Assembly: GCA_030998225.1 (NCBI GenBank)
Contig: JAPYXD010000555.1
Location: forward strand, 9,936,001 to 10,000,000
DNA: 64,000 bases
From: Diplolepis rosae
Taxonomy: Eukaryota > Arthropoda > Insecta > Hymenoptera > Diplolepididae
Direction of reading: 5' to 3'
Shown here in pieces: positions 47,230 through 57,920 of the stretch (positions within the stretch are counted from its first letter, which is position 1; each line of letters opens with the position of its first letter). A program made the position numbers and the translations under genes. The notes beneath the pieces were generated by a model that worked only from the letters and a program-made list of their open reading frames with translations, was not told where the DNA came from and did not search any database.

Positions 47230-47442
47230 AAATCTTTACTTAACTTGTAGCAAAGTTGGGATAAATGGAAAAGTTGGAGATTCTTTAATATTATTATAAT
47301 AACTTATGATTTGCGAAATGTTGATGAATGCATCGCAGGAGCAAAGTTTCAAAATGCACGTCACAAATTATTACAATAATATTAAAGAATCTCCAACTTG
47401 TCCATATGTGCCAACTATGCTCAAAAAGTAAGTAAAGTTTCT
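47230..47442. mobile_element. Inverted-repeat MITE (~210 bp)
   Basis: GTTGGAGATTCTTTAATATT (about 47,274) and AATATTAAAGAATCTCCAAC (about 47,380) are perfect inverted arms. Outer parts are weaker (AAATCTTTACTTAACT with the complement). Confidence 0.75.
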
Positions 47443-47714
47443 CGAATCTAGAAAATTTCCTGTTTCATCAACACTTCGATGTATATATTAAATTTCATAA
47501 TTACGTATACTAAATTTCATATACTGTGTATACTTTTAATTAAAGTTATCTTGAAATTGGGAAAAGTTGACTGAAATTTCTAAAACATGTTTTAAAATTA
47601 CGAAAATCAACTAATTTTTTATCCAAATCATCTTAATATTATAAAGCTATAACAGAATGTTTACATGTAATTGCATAAAACTTTAATTAACCAAAATATG
47701 AAATTTGTTCTGTT
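47443..47714. other. AT-rich spacer
   Basis: No feature recognised. Confidence 0.4.
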
Positions 47715-48093
47715 CCCGAGTCGAAATTTCGAGGGCCTCATATGAGCCTTTTGGTGATGTTGAAGCTCATTTGAAACATTTTAAGCCTCCACAACTTCTT
47801 TAAAGTCTATTGATAACCGTTAAGTCACCATTTAACCCTCTTTAGCATCTGTATTTTATTTTTCAACCTCTTTGAACGCTGAGGAACCTATTCGATCGAG
47901 AAGAGCCTCACAGGCACTTTTTCCGTCGTAATGTATGACCTCCTTTGAACCTCTTGAGCCTAAAACGGACGTAAGTCAAGTCTGGAGGCTTAAAAGAGGT
48001 TCAAAAATACGAACAAGAACCTCTTTTACCCCTCTTAAGCGTCAAAATTATGTCGCAGAGTTTCAAATGAGGCCTTCGATTTTTCGACTCGGG
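47715..48093 (+). mobile_element. CCCGAGTCGAAA-ended MITE, full unit
   Basis: 379 bp with intact ends, colinear with 8,186-8,564. The internal 60-codon ORF (47,935-48,117) recurs in the next unit because the DNA is duplicated, and it crosses the element end, so it is not a gene. Confidence 0.8.
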
Positions 48094-48279
48094 TCACAAG
48101 CACTTTTCCCGTCGTAATGTATGACCTCCTTTGAACCTCTTGAGCCTAAAACGGACGTAAGTCAAGTCTGGAGGCTTAAAAGAAGTTCAAAAATACGAAC
48201 AAGAACCTCTTTTACCACTCTTCAGCCTCAAAATTATGTCGCAGAGGCTCAAATGAGGCCTTCGATTTTTCGACTCGGG
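48094..48279 (+). mobile_element. CCCGAGTCGAAA-ended MITE, partial tandem copy
   Basis: It directly follows the full unit, begins inside the element (CACTTTTCCCGTCGTAATGT) and runs to the same right terminus CGACTCGGG. The left ~195 bp are absent. Confidence 0.8.
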
Positions 48280-49480
48280 TTGAGAGTTTCAGAATATTCA
48301 GTTATTTGTAACAGAACATTTTTTTTTGTAATTTTACAAAATAATATTCACGAAAAACGTTGGTTATACGTTTTTCTGAAAATTCCTATGGTTATTTCTA
48401 AAACAGTGTAATTGTTGACAACAGAATTTCAGGAAAATTCATAATATTTATCAGTTTTTTTCGATTTTTCCCTGAAACTGATTTGGGATTCGAATGAGGA
48501 AATACATTTTGACGGTTTTTACTAAAATTCCCTATATGTGAATTTTCGAAGCTGAAATGATGGCCGAATGTTGAAATTTGGAAAAACCAGCTTTTTAAAT
48601 TTGACGTTTCCATATTTTGATATCAGCTTTGCTAATAAAAATAATTTATGTAAATATTTGAAACTTATAAAGGTCTTCAAAATTTTATATTTATTTTCTT
48701 TTTGATCATTTAAATCACGATCCTAAATATAAAAAGGAACTCAAAAATTTAAAATTTCATAATTTATAAGCTACTAGAAAATAAAACTTATCATCTGTCA
48801 AGTTGAATTTTAAAAACTTTTGTGAAGAGCATTTGTAAACTAAATTCGAATTTCTTGCTTCATTACATAATTTCCGGTTGGTAAAAATTCTTTTAAAACT
48901 CTAGTATGTAATGTACAAAAAAAAAACATGAAAACTATACCAAATATTTTTTAGATATGATCGTTTCATTGACATATTTGACTTCCGGAAGTTTCAATTT
49001 AAATTTCGAGTCCCTGAAAAAATTCGAAGGTTCTGAATATGAATATGCAAGTCAGAATGGATAATTGGATTGAGAAAAAATGTATCCTTTTTTTTGGCTT
49101 CTAAAATATTCGAGTGTCTTTAACTCGTTTGGCTAGTATAATAGATTTGAAGATAAGATAAACATTTTTTCTCTTCGTTTAGTCTGCGACATTACATTTT
49201 GAAACACTTGGTTCAAAAAACTTTCAGCAGTGTGAAAAAAGAAGGAATGTGATATAATGTGTCGGATATGTAAAACAAAGTTTTAATTTATTTTGTAAGT
49301 GTAGGAACGTGGGATTTCTCGTTTTCAACCACATAAACGACAATATTTATGTCGAACAACAAACTATCTCTATCACATGGGTTATCATATTAAAACGTCA
49401 ATTACTACTAAAATCAAATTAGATTCGTCTTTTTTGAAAACCAAACAAATTCCAGTATTAATATTAAAATATTAAAGTAA
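48280..49480. other. AT-rich sequence, no feature recognised
   Basis: Short ORFs only, with no inverted or tandem structure that I could follow. Confidence 0.35.
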
Positions 49481-50140
49481 AAATCTTTTTCGTTCCAAGA
49501 TATCTTCTACTTAAAAGCTGGCAATTTTATTATATTTGCATAAAACCATTTATTTGAATCGACAAATTTATTAAGAAACTTTATGTTCAATTAAATAGAA
49601 ATCCACGCCAATATTATTCGAAACCTGACAGTATCAAAATTTTTTGCATATTTTTATAACATTGTTTCAAATATTTTGAATCTGATAATCAACTTTTATT
49701 TTAAAATAAACATCTCTCTTTGATCTTTTCTTCAAGAGGCGTTGATTACTATTTTATTTCTCTCGCATATTTTAATTAAATCGGCAAACATCTTTTGAAA
49801 CTTTTCGTTTAATTAAAAAAATTGATACGAATATTACTTAAAACTGTTAGTGCAAAAGAGTAACGTTATATATCTTTGCAATGTTATTTCAAATATGTCA
49901 AATCTGATTAGCATCTCTGAATTAATAATGGAATCTTCTTCTTGAACTTCACCTTAAAAGATGATAATTACTTGTTTATTTTGATCGCATGGATTTTTTT
50001 TTAAATTGTTAAACTTGACAAAAAAGTTAAGGTTTAATTAAGAAAAATTGACACGAACATCGCTTGAAACTTGTGTAGCAGAATGAAGTTGCATATTTTG
50101 TAACTTTGTTTGAAATGTGTCGAGTCTGATAAGCACCTTT
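49480..50140 (+). repeat. Diverged ~222-bp tandem repeat, about three units
   Basis: The word TCTGATAA/TCTGATTA recurs at 49,681, 49,903 and 50,125 (222-bp steps). Each is preceded by a GTTTCAAAT-like word, an ATTTTT/GCAT word and an AAATTGA(T/C)ACGAA(T/C)AT-like word. Units are heavily diverged. Non-coding. Confidence 0.5.
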
Positions 50141-51205
50141 CGATATGCAAGCCATGGAACAGTCTTGATTCGTTAGAGCTGAAGGTTTCAAATTAACGAG
50201 GTTAAGGGGGGCCGGCAGGTGTCGTGTGGTCGAGAGTGCCCATTCCTTGCCGTCCTTAATTTCTTGTCCAACCTGAAACACTTTACTAAGTTATACATAT
50301 ATACAGTATACATTCTCGTATCACCCTGCCAACTTCTCTACAAAGTGAATTTCAAGATAAATTAAAATGCTACTCACTTTATTGAAATACGGAAGAAGAT
50401 TAAAATTATCAAAATTTTTCAAAAACCTGTTCTCTTCTTACACATTCAATTAAAATTCATTCAGCTTTCTTGCTATTTTAAGAATTCACGGATCTCAAAT
50501 TTCAATCCTTAACAATCACTTATTTTTATTTTTAGCTTGAGAAATTCCAGTTAAAAATGTATGGCAAATGGAGCTAACGAAAAATGGAAAAAACTAGCAA
50601 TACATTGAAAATGATTTAGTATGACCAACTAAAGTTTTTTTGACTCGAAAAAATATTCCTTTTGGTATTTGTGCAACAAAAGAGTTTTGTTGTGTTAAGC
50701 AAATTTTTTATGGGCCGAACGAGATTCTTTTATTGGGTCAAAAAGATTGTTTAGTTCACTTAATAAAATTATTGCTAACTCAAATAAAAGTTTTTCTGGG
50801 TTGACAAAACATTTTTGTGGATAGAACTCAATGGTGTAAGGAGGGAAAAAAGTTGTTTCACTTTGAAAATTTTAATCGTGATTTAAAGTCATTAATTAAA
50901 TAACAACGTCTTTTTTCCGCTTAAAGATTTTCAAATTCTTTAAATATTTGAATTTAAATATAATTGAAACTCATTTTTATTGAAAATATCAATTAGGCAA
51001 AGTAGATCTCATTCGTCGAAAATATTTCTTCTTGTGTTTTCTTCTATGAACATCAAAATTATTTTTATATTTTCATATGTTACCCTATACATTTACCATT
51101 TCACATTTTTAATAATTTCGATATTTTTAGACGAAAAAACATTGATTATCATTTGAAACCCCTATCCACATATTACTTTCGACAGAAAACATTTTGTTTG
51201 TTGAT
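50141..51205. other. AT-rich sequence with a SINE tail fragment
   Basis: 50,160-50,280 is GC-richer and unassigned. 50,907-50,955 matches the SINE tail (GTCTTTTTTCCGC, then AAATTCTTTAAAT). Confidence 0.35.
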
Positions 51206-51206
51206 G

Positions 51207-52540
51207 TTCTTAGTTGGCTTTAGGGTCCAGGAAAAAATGTAACTCAAAGTTTCATATTTTCAAACGTTTCGACTCAGATTGGAGTCCTCATCAGTGAGAA
51301 TTTATTTCTATAAAAAATACAAAAGGAAGAGAATTAAAAAAAAAAAAAAAAAAAAAAAATTGCACGTGTGACCGATGAACATTGTAATGAAAATGTTATA
51401 AAGAATTGCGAGTGTAAAATATAAAGTTGGTCTAAATAACTAAATTTGCAAAAAAAAGTGAAACTATAACAAACCAAAAAATTTCTGTAAAAATACTAGG
51501 GGGAGAACAGTAAAAGAATTGCACGTGTGACGGATAAACATTGTGGAAAAATGATATAAATGAATTATAAATGTGAAAGTGTAAAATTAATCTAAATAAC
51601 TAAATTTGCAAAAAAAAATTTCTATAAAAATACGAAGTGAAGAAACTTAAAGTTTAAGCGTGACGGGTAAACATTGTGGTAAAAACGGTCTAGATGAATT
51701 GGACATGTGGAAATATAAAATAGGTCTAAATAACAAAATTTACAAGAAAATAAAACTTAGCAAAGATTTTTTGAGTAAAAATTACTAAGGGAAGGGGCTT
51801 AAAAAATATAGAACGTGTGACGGATAAAAATTGTGGTAAAAACCGATATAAACGAATTGTACATATGTCGGTCTACTTAATCATATAACAAGTCAGTTCT
51901 TGTTTTTTGGTGATATTTATATCGTTTTCCACAAGTTTTTATCCGTCACACGTGCAATTTTTTAAGTACCTTCTCTTTGTATGTTTATAAGAAAAAAGTT
52001 TTTGTACAGTGTTTATTTTTTTTTTTCTTTTTTTTTTTTTTGGAAATTTTTAGCTTAGACCAACTTTATAGTATATCATATGTACAATTCATTAATATCG
52101 TTTTTTACTTAAACAAATAACAGGTCAGTTTCCTTTTTTTTGGTGATATTTTATTTTTTGATATTTCACAATTTTGTCAGACATATTTTATTTTTTGATA
52201 TTTCACAATTTTGTCAGACATATTTTATTTTGATAGTTCACAATTTTGTTAGATTTTTTGTCGAACTTATTTTTATTTCATTGAATTTAGTTTTTAAGAA
52301 CAATTTTCATAGTTTTACAGTTTTTACATGTGCAATAGATTTATATTGGTTTTTTACATTGGTTATCCGTCACAAATGAAAATTTTTTTGGATTTTGTTA
52401 GAAAACATTTTCTTGCACAGTTTTAATATTTTTTGTAAATTTAGTTTTAGACCAATTTCTTATAGCATATCACATGTACAATTCGTTTATATCGGTTTTT
52501 ACCACAATTTTTATCCGTCACACGTTCTATATTTTTTAAG
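51207..52540. mobile_element. Penelope-like 3' regions arranged head to head
   Basis: 51,207-51,860 is a minus-strand PLE 3' region: the tail complement of GGACCCTAAAGCCAA, a hammerhead at 51,259-51,300, an A24 run (51,336-51,359) and four ~150-bp units marked by ACGTGTGACGGATAAA. At about 51,870-51,930 the orientation switches, and plus-oriented units (TTATCCGTCACACGTGCAAT at 51,940; similar at 52,367 and 52,511) follow. No reverse transcriptase remains. Confidence 0.75.
51259..51300 (-). ncRNA. Hammerhead ribozyme motif
   Basis: On the minus strand: CTCA, CTGATGA (51,294-51,288), extra G, stem II GACTC/GAGTC, GAAAC (51,270-51,266), then GTTTGAA. The catalytic core is intact. Stem I pairs with one mismatch (CTCA with TGAA). 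Confidence 0.8.
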
Positions 52541-52560
52541 CCCCTTCTGTTCAAGAATTG

Positions 52561-52716
52561 AGGATACAGGCATTTACGGAACAGAATTCTGGAAAATTTA
52601 CAGAACTTTATAGAATAAAATATGGAACTTTCAATAATTTTTCCTGACCGTTCCGCGTTTTAGTCTGAAAAGTTTTGTAAATTTTCCAAAACTCTGTTAT
52701 GTAAATGCCTGTATCC
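52561..52716. mobile_element. Short inverted-repeat MITE (156 bp)
   Basis: The ends AGGATACAGGCATTTACGGA and GTAAATGCCTGTATCCC are inverted, with GGAAAATTTACAGAACT-type inner arms. Confidence 0.75.
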
Positions 52717-52794
52717 CTATAAATCTTGCACACTTCAATAAACTTTATTCAACTATTCTTTTCCGTGCACACATTGTAAGGAACAAAATAGAAA

Positions 52795-53030
52795 AAGAAT
52801 TATGACAATTGGTTAAAAAACAAAAAAGTTATTCAAAGTAAAAATAATCTCAAAAAAATACCCAAAAAACTCAAAATTTTAAGTTTAAAAATACATAAAG
52901 GTGATGGAATTCTAAAAAAGACTCAAAACCTTTCTAAATGAAGATACTAAACATAAAAGAAATTATATAGAAGGTCTAAACTCAAAAAATGAAAATAAAA
53001 ATATTAAAGGTGGTGGATCCCCTCAAGTTT
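52795..53030 (-). repeat. TTAA-ended element, left-end copy
   Basis: Reverse complement of 30,116-30,325: GGGGATCCACCACCTTTAAT on the minus strand, then AT-rich matching sequence to ACCAATTGTCAT. Confidence 0.65.
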
Positions 53031-53123
53031 CCAGTGAGATAAATTCGCGCGCATGCGTGATTCCAAATTTATTCATTGAACCAAAAAGGTTTGTTAACTC
53101 AAAAAAATAATTTAGTGCAAGTA

Positions 53124-55697
53124 CACTGAGAGACTTTTCGTTAGAATAAATCGTAAAAGTGAATCATATTTTAGTATAATATCGTTTCAAAGTGAGGCAA
53201 ACGGGGTTTACGTATCAGAAATTAATATAGTGGTTTTCAAGCGGCGAAATTAATATTTTCGTTTGAATAAATGGAATATATGTTTTACTAACTGCTATAA
53301 AACCTACGAGAATTTGAAATTTACTATATCAAAGTTTCGAAGCGAAACAAAGAATATGTGAATCTGAAAACCACTATATGAAAAATCACTCACTCCACCA
53401 AAAAGTTTGACTTTCAGAAGGGACGTCTCCGGGTTATGGATTGTGGTGTCTTTTTCTAACGCCTGCGAAGCAAGAGGAAGATAGAGGGGAGAGCTTTGGG
53501 CACTCAGAAGAGGGGAGGTTTCAGTGGAAACACATACACAAATATTATTATCATACCTTAGTTATGTTCATATATTTATATTCGCATACGCTTGAAATTA
53601 AATTTCAGAATCGCCTTTGGGTTCGAACCCCCTAAAACTGTACCTATATCGATGTAACTTAAACGCATTCCTAACGCCTAAAGCCTCTCGGCTATTCTCG
53701 CTTGCCATATTCCGAAATAAATGTCGCTTATAGGCACCGTGCGTGACTGCAGCGCCATAGCATGAGTGAACTAAAGGAGGCTGTTCGAGAACTTTTATAA
53801 TGTATTATAATGGGACTTAGTTATAAAAATGTTTATTATCAATAAAAAAGCAAACAAAAAAAACAATTTGATTCACTTAAAAATTCGATTGTTTTTCCTT
53901 GTGAAGTATTTGTGTGAAATCAGCAGTAAAAAGTAAATATTTTCCATAATAAAAATGATATAGAAACCAGTAAATATAAGGTTAAGGTAGTTGTCGTGCC
54001 AAAAATCAGTCTCTGGAAAAAGAAGTTTTTCTATGATTTCAAGACTGGAAATTATAACATCAGCCGTGTCATATGTAAGGAAAGACACTCTTTTTAATGA
54101 AAAAATTTAAAAATTACGAAAAATAATTTTTTAATAATGTTTTTTGTAATAGGATTTTTCCTTACTATCGCTTCTTACCAATTTTTAAAAAATGATTGAA
54201 GTTTCTTAAATCATTGCTTATTTTTTCGGGGAAAATATTCTCTACAACTTGACCGTTTCCAATTTTTGAAAATAAATTCTTTAATGGCTGGAATAATTAA
54301 AAATCAATTTTCCAAAACAAATTTTTTATAAACAAATTGCTGTATTTGATAATAATTGATTTATTTTCAAAAATTGGAAACGGTTAAGTTGTAGAGAATA
54401 TTTCCCCCGAAAAAATAAGCTATGATTTAAGAAACTTCAATCATTTTCAAAAAATTGGTAAGAAGCGATAGTAAAGAAATATCGTATTATAAAAACATTA
54501 TTAAAATATTATTTTTCGTAATTTTTAAATTTTTTCATTAATAAGAGTGTCTTTTCTTACATATGACACGGCTGATGATATAATTCTCAGTCTTGAAATC
54601 ATAGAAAAACTTCTTTTTCCAGAGACTGTTTTTTGGCATGACGACTACATTAAGTTAATGACAGATCAAAACAGACTAGAAAAATAATAAAGAATTAAAT
54701 TGTAATTTCATGATGACAGTTTTAGGCACTTGTTGAGTGAATAAATATTAATTGTCTATTTTCAGATTCAAATTCATCATGGATATAATTATTAAAGCAA
54801 GTTTTCAATCAATTAAACATACAATAGAATTTCAAACACAAACGAAAATTAAAGGTAAACATCTTGTTCTATCAGAACATGTACGAGTTGTCCAAGAGTT
54901 CCGTAGAAATAATAACTTTTGCCTTCTTACTGCAGCTATACCCACTTATTCCTTTGATTTATTTTCCATTTAGACGTTGGAAATTTATAAAATTTACACT
55001 CACTTTTGCTGCTTGTATTTTTACAATTCACAACACAACAACTTCGGTGGCTCATTTCAGCTATATTTTTTAAATTAAAACAAAATTTAGATTTGCACAT
55101 GTATTTTGATTGCTCGGAAATATAAAACAGCCTCCTTTAACGCCTAAATTATCCACTGCGTGCGCTGGCGTCGATTTAACTCTCCCTACCATGACTTCGC
55201 ACGGTGCCTATAAGCCACTACTGAGTTGGGGGTTGGGCAGACTTGGATTCGAGTCTACGAAGCTATTCGGATAACGTCGGAAGTACTCGGACGACATTCT
55301 GAAACAAATTATATGAAAAACCGAGAATGAATGTTTTGATTTTTGCTGCGCATCGTGAGGTTTCTGGCAAGTTCATATTCATAATATGAATTTCTCAAAC
55401 ATGCTTTCCAAAATGTGATATTCATTATTTATCTTACTCAAATTATTTTTAGACAACTTAGTAATCATAATATCATTTTCTCGTACTTTCAATTTCTCTA
55501 ATAGAGATTCATAATATTTAGTATATAAAATACTACTTTATCTTCTTCATATATTAAAGACCGTTATGACTATATCAAACTTCGATGTCATAATATGAAT
55601 AAGTATAATAAAGCCTCGGCTTGCCCCATTTTGAAACGATATTATACTAAATTTTGATTCATCTTTATCATTTACTCTAACGAAAAGTCTCTCAGTG
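53124..55697. mobile_element. TA-flanked inverted-repeat transposon (2,574 bp), gutted
   Basis: Ends CACTGAGAGACTTTTCGTTA and the complement, each next to TA, and ~85-bp inverted arms (ATATTTTAGTATAATATCGT shared). An inner inverted pair, GCTTATAGGCACCGTGCG (53,726-53,743) and its complement (55,198-55,215), lies inside. A TTAA MITE sits in the middle. Short ORFs (53,441-53,635, 54,752-54,973) show no transposase motif. Ends match the 3,244-4,282 element. Probably non-autonomous or decayed. Confidence 0.7.
53986..54649. mobile_element. TTAA-flanked piggyBac-like MITE, variant ends
   Basis: The ends GGTAGTTGTCGTGCCAAAAA and the complement are flanked by TTAA (53,982-53,985; 54,650-54,653). 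The central part is shared with 33,342-34,009, but the outer ~150 bp of each arm differ (GACACTCTTTTTAATGA type), defining a subfamily. Fragments of the same subtype are at 14.2 and 16.7 kb. Confidence 0.85.
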
Positions 55698-57282
55698 TAA
55701 CTAAAATTTTGTTAGAATTACTAAATTTTTTCTCACTGTACTATTAAACGTCACAGAAACTGCAAAGAATTCATAAAAATAGATTATTTCCGCTCTTAGA
55801 TTGCACAAAGTGAGATCCTTGGACATTGATCTGAATACTTGGTTTGCTCATCATTTTGAATTTGTGACCCATGAAGAGCAAATGAGCATTGTAGTTTTCG
55901 TTGTTGTGCAACGCAATTTCGATACGCGTATGTGTAACACGATTTATGATTTTTAGAGTTCTCCCTAACTGTAAAACCTTTTTTTCATTTCCTTTGGATC
56001 CTGCGGAAAACCCAGTTAGCTGTTAGTGAAGGCTCTGAAACGCTAAACGACAGCTGCGTGCTCTTAGCGCGGAAATCCTCTTGCCCTCGACTTCTTGAGA
56101 AAAAAAGGACTGAGATGAGGAAGAAGAAAAAAGCGCGATAAAAAACGAGGCACGAATAACCCTCGTGAGTATATTCGTATCTCGTGGAGCCAAAAATCGA
56201 ACGTTCGACTCGAATCGATCAGCAGCAGTCTATACTTTTTTCTTTCTTCTACCCTGATTGACTTTTTGAGCTTATCCCAGACTTCTACCCATAGGAAAAG
56301 TCAAAGTCGATCGATTAATCCCAGAAGTCAACTTCCGGGCCCTCATTGGCTTGCGTATTGTTGGGATCCCCTGCTGCTCTTAATACCTTTATTACACCAA
56401 ATTGTTCACGGTTCAGGGATAAGCGGATTAAATATTGCATAAACGGAATACTCACGGGGTTTAACGGGTTTGCAGATTTCCGTAAATTACGTATTCAAAA
56501 ACGACCGTTTCAATTTCCTCGTATATCCATCACGTCGATTCTCTATTCTCTGAAATTCAATTCAAGCTAATTTAACGACAAGATTGCAATTTGGATTTTT
56601 TATGGAGTGATGGACAAATCGGTATATGCATTTTTTATAAGTACCCTTTGGAAAGATCTGTCTTTGGCAAAAGGAAAAACTTTATAGGTATAATAAATTT
56701 GACATGTGTATGCTATTCTGAATGGCACATTAGGGTTGCCATTGGTGTATAAATTAGGGTTGAAGTTTACGAATTTGTCGAAATTGTATTTTCTTTGTAT
56801 GGGAAGAAACGTGCATAAAAGTTTATTGATTATAGGAATGTTTTCGATATTCAGTTTGTAAATTAGTACAGTCTAAACTCAATAAGAGCTTCTATAAACA
56901 TTGATGTTCATTTAGATAAAAAAGACAGGCTATTTTGGATGAAAATGAATATTATGAAGCAACAGAAGGCATACTCTATGGTGCAGGCATCCTGATTGAG
57001 CGCAGGTAAGATTTTTTCACCATTTTTCATTAAAAAAAAGTTTAAACGTGTTTTTCTTAAAACAACGTTTTTCAACGCCTTGTTGATAAAATCTCCGAAA
57101 CTAATGAGCGGATCCTTATGAACTTTTTACCACATATTGTTTACAACTATAGCTATAGCGCATATCAAGGACTATTTTAAATTTTCATTTTAACTTCTTT
57201 TTTGCAAAAAAAACAGTGGAAAAAACACGCTTTTTTCTCTTTTCGAAACATGTCCGCCAGTTTGTTATATTTGCAAAAATAA
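55698..57282. other. Low-copy sequence, GC-richer at 55,980-56,480
   Basis: A 74-codon ORF (56,346-56,570) has no domain. No element structure seen. Possibly host non-coding DNA. Confidence 0.35.
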
Positions 57283-57455
57283 AAATCTGCCCGCTTTGCG
57301 GGCACATTCTCATTGCGCGCTTCATGCGCAGCTCGCTTCGCTCGCAAGTTTGAGCGCGCCTAGGGCGCGCGATTCGATCGTCGCGCTTCGCGCTGCGCGC
57401 TTCGCGCTGCGCGCTCCGTTCTTTCTGGACCTCGCGCTTCACGCTCGGACTTGTG
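57283..57455. repeat. GC-rich palindromic word repeat
   Basis: Repeated CGCGCTTCGCGCTGCGCGCT-like words give a sharp GC island in AT-rich DNA. Opposing ORFs here (57,185-57,442 minus; 57,296-57,493 plus) are Ala/Arg-rich translations of the repeat. Confidence 0.6.
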
Positions 57456-57683
57456 CTCTTCGCAAACGTTTAAGTTTATTTCTTATAATTTAATACTGAA
57501 GCTCAAACCAACTTAATGATAGTAAAGATGATGTAAATTAGTCATTTTCTCAATTTCACTAAGTTTCTTTTTCAGATTAAGTAAAACAGGAAATTCAATT
57601 TACTTAAGGCTCTATCGGCCTTAAGGAACACATTCTCATCCATGACACTCGCGCTCGATTTTCTGTATGCATTTTTGTAACTT
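57456..57683. other. 5' flank of the Penelope-like element
   Basis: Unassigned AT-rich sequence with a small GGCC-centred hairpin (57,606-57,628). Confidence 0.4.
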
Positions 57684-57703
57684 TTTAATAAATTACATGA
57701 TTA
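57684..57703. repeat. Target-site duplication, left copy
   Basis: TTTAATAAATTACATGATTA (20 bp) is identical to 62,064-62,083 and directly borders the PLE. Confidence 0.8.
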
Positions 57704-57910
57704 TAAATAACTGGCTTATATCGACCCTCAATAATATTAATAGATAGATGATTTTTTTCTTTGGCTTTAGGGTCCAGAAATAATGTTGAGGAAACGTTTG
57801 AGGAAAAAATGAAACCCTGAGTTTACATTATTTCTGGACCCTAAAGCCAAAGAAAAAAATCATCTATCTATTAATATTATTGAGGGTCGATATAAGCCAG
57901 TTATTTATAA
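57701..57910. repeat. 5' terminal structure with perfect 86-bp inverted arms
   Basis: 57,701-57,786 is the exact reverse complement of 57,825-57,910. The spacer holds TGAGGAAACGTTTGAGG, the 3' part of the hammerhead without its CTGATGA half. 57,791-57,872 is identical to 61,984-62,065. Confidence 0.9.
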
Positions 57911-57920
57911 TTATCAAATT

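Noticed and set aside
47935..48411. Paired similar proteins (60 and 96 residues) as a gene duplication
   Set aside because: Both lie within a non-coding MITE and its partial copy and run through element ends.
53610..53635. B-box-like GGTTCGAACCC as a tRNA or SINE
   Set aside because: No A box at a proper distance upstream and no cloverleaf arms.
54752..54973. Transposase remnant in the 53.1-55.7 kb element
   Set aside because: A 73-residue ORF without DDE or HTH features. A TTTTCAG acceptor-like word upstream is not enough.
57185..57493. Opposing Arg/Ala-rich ORFs
   Set aside because: Translations of a GC-rich palindromic word repeat, open in several frames because stops are GC-poor.
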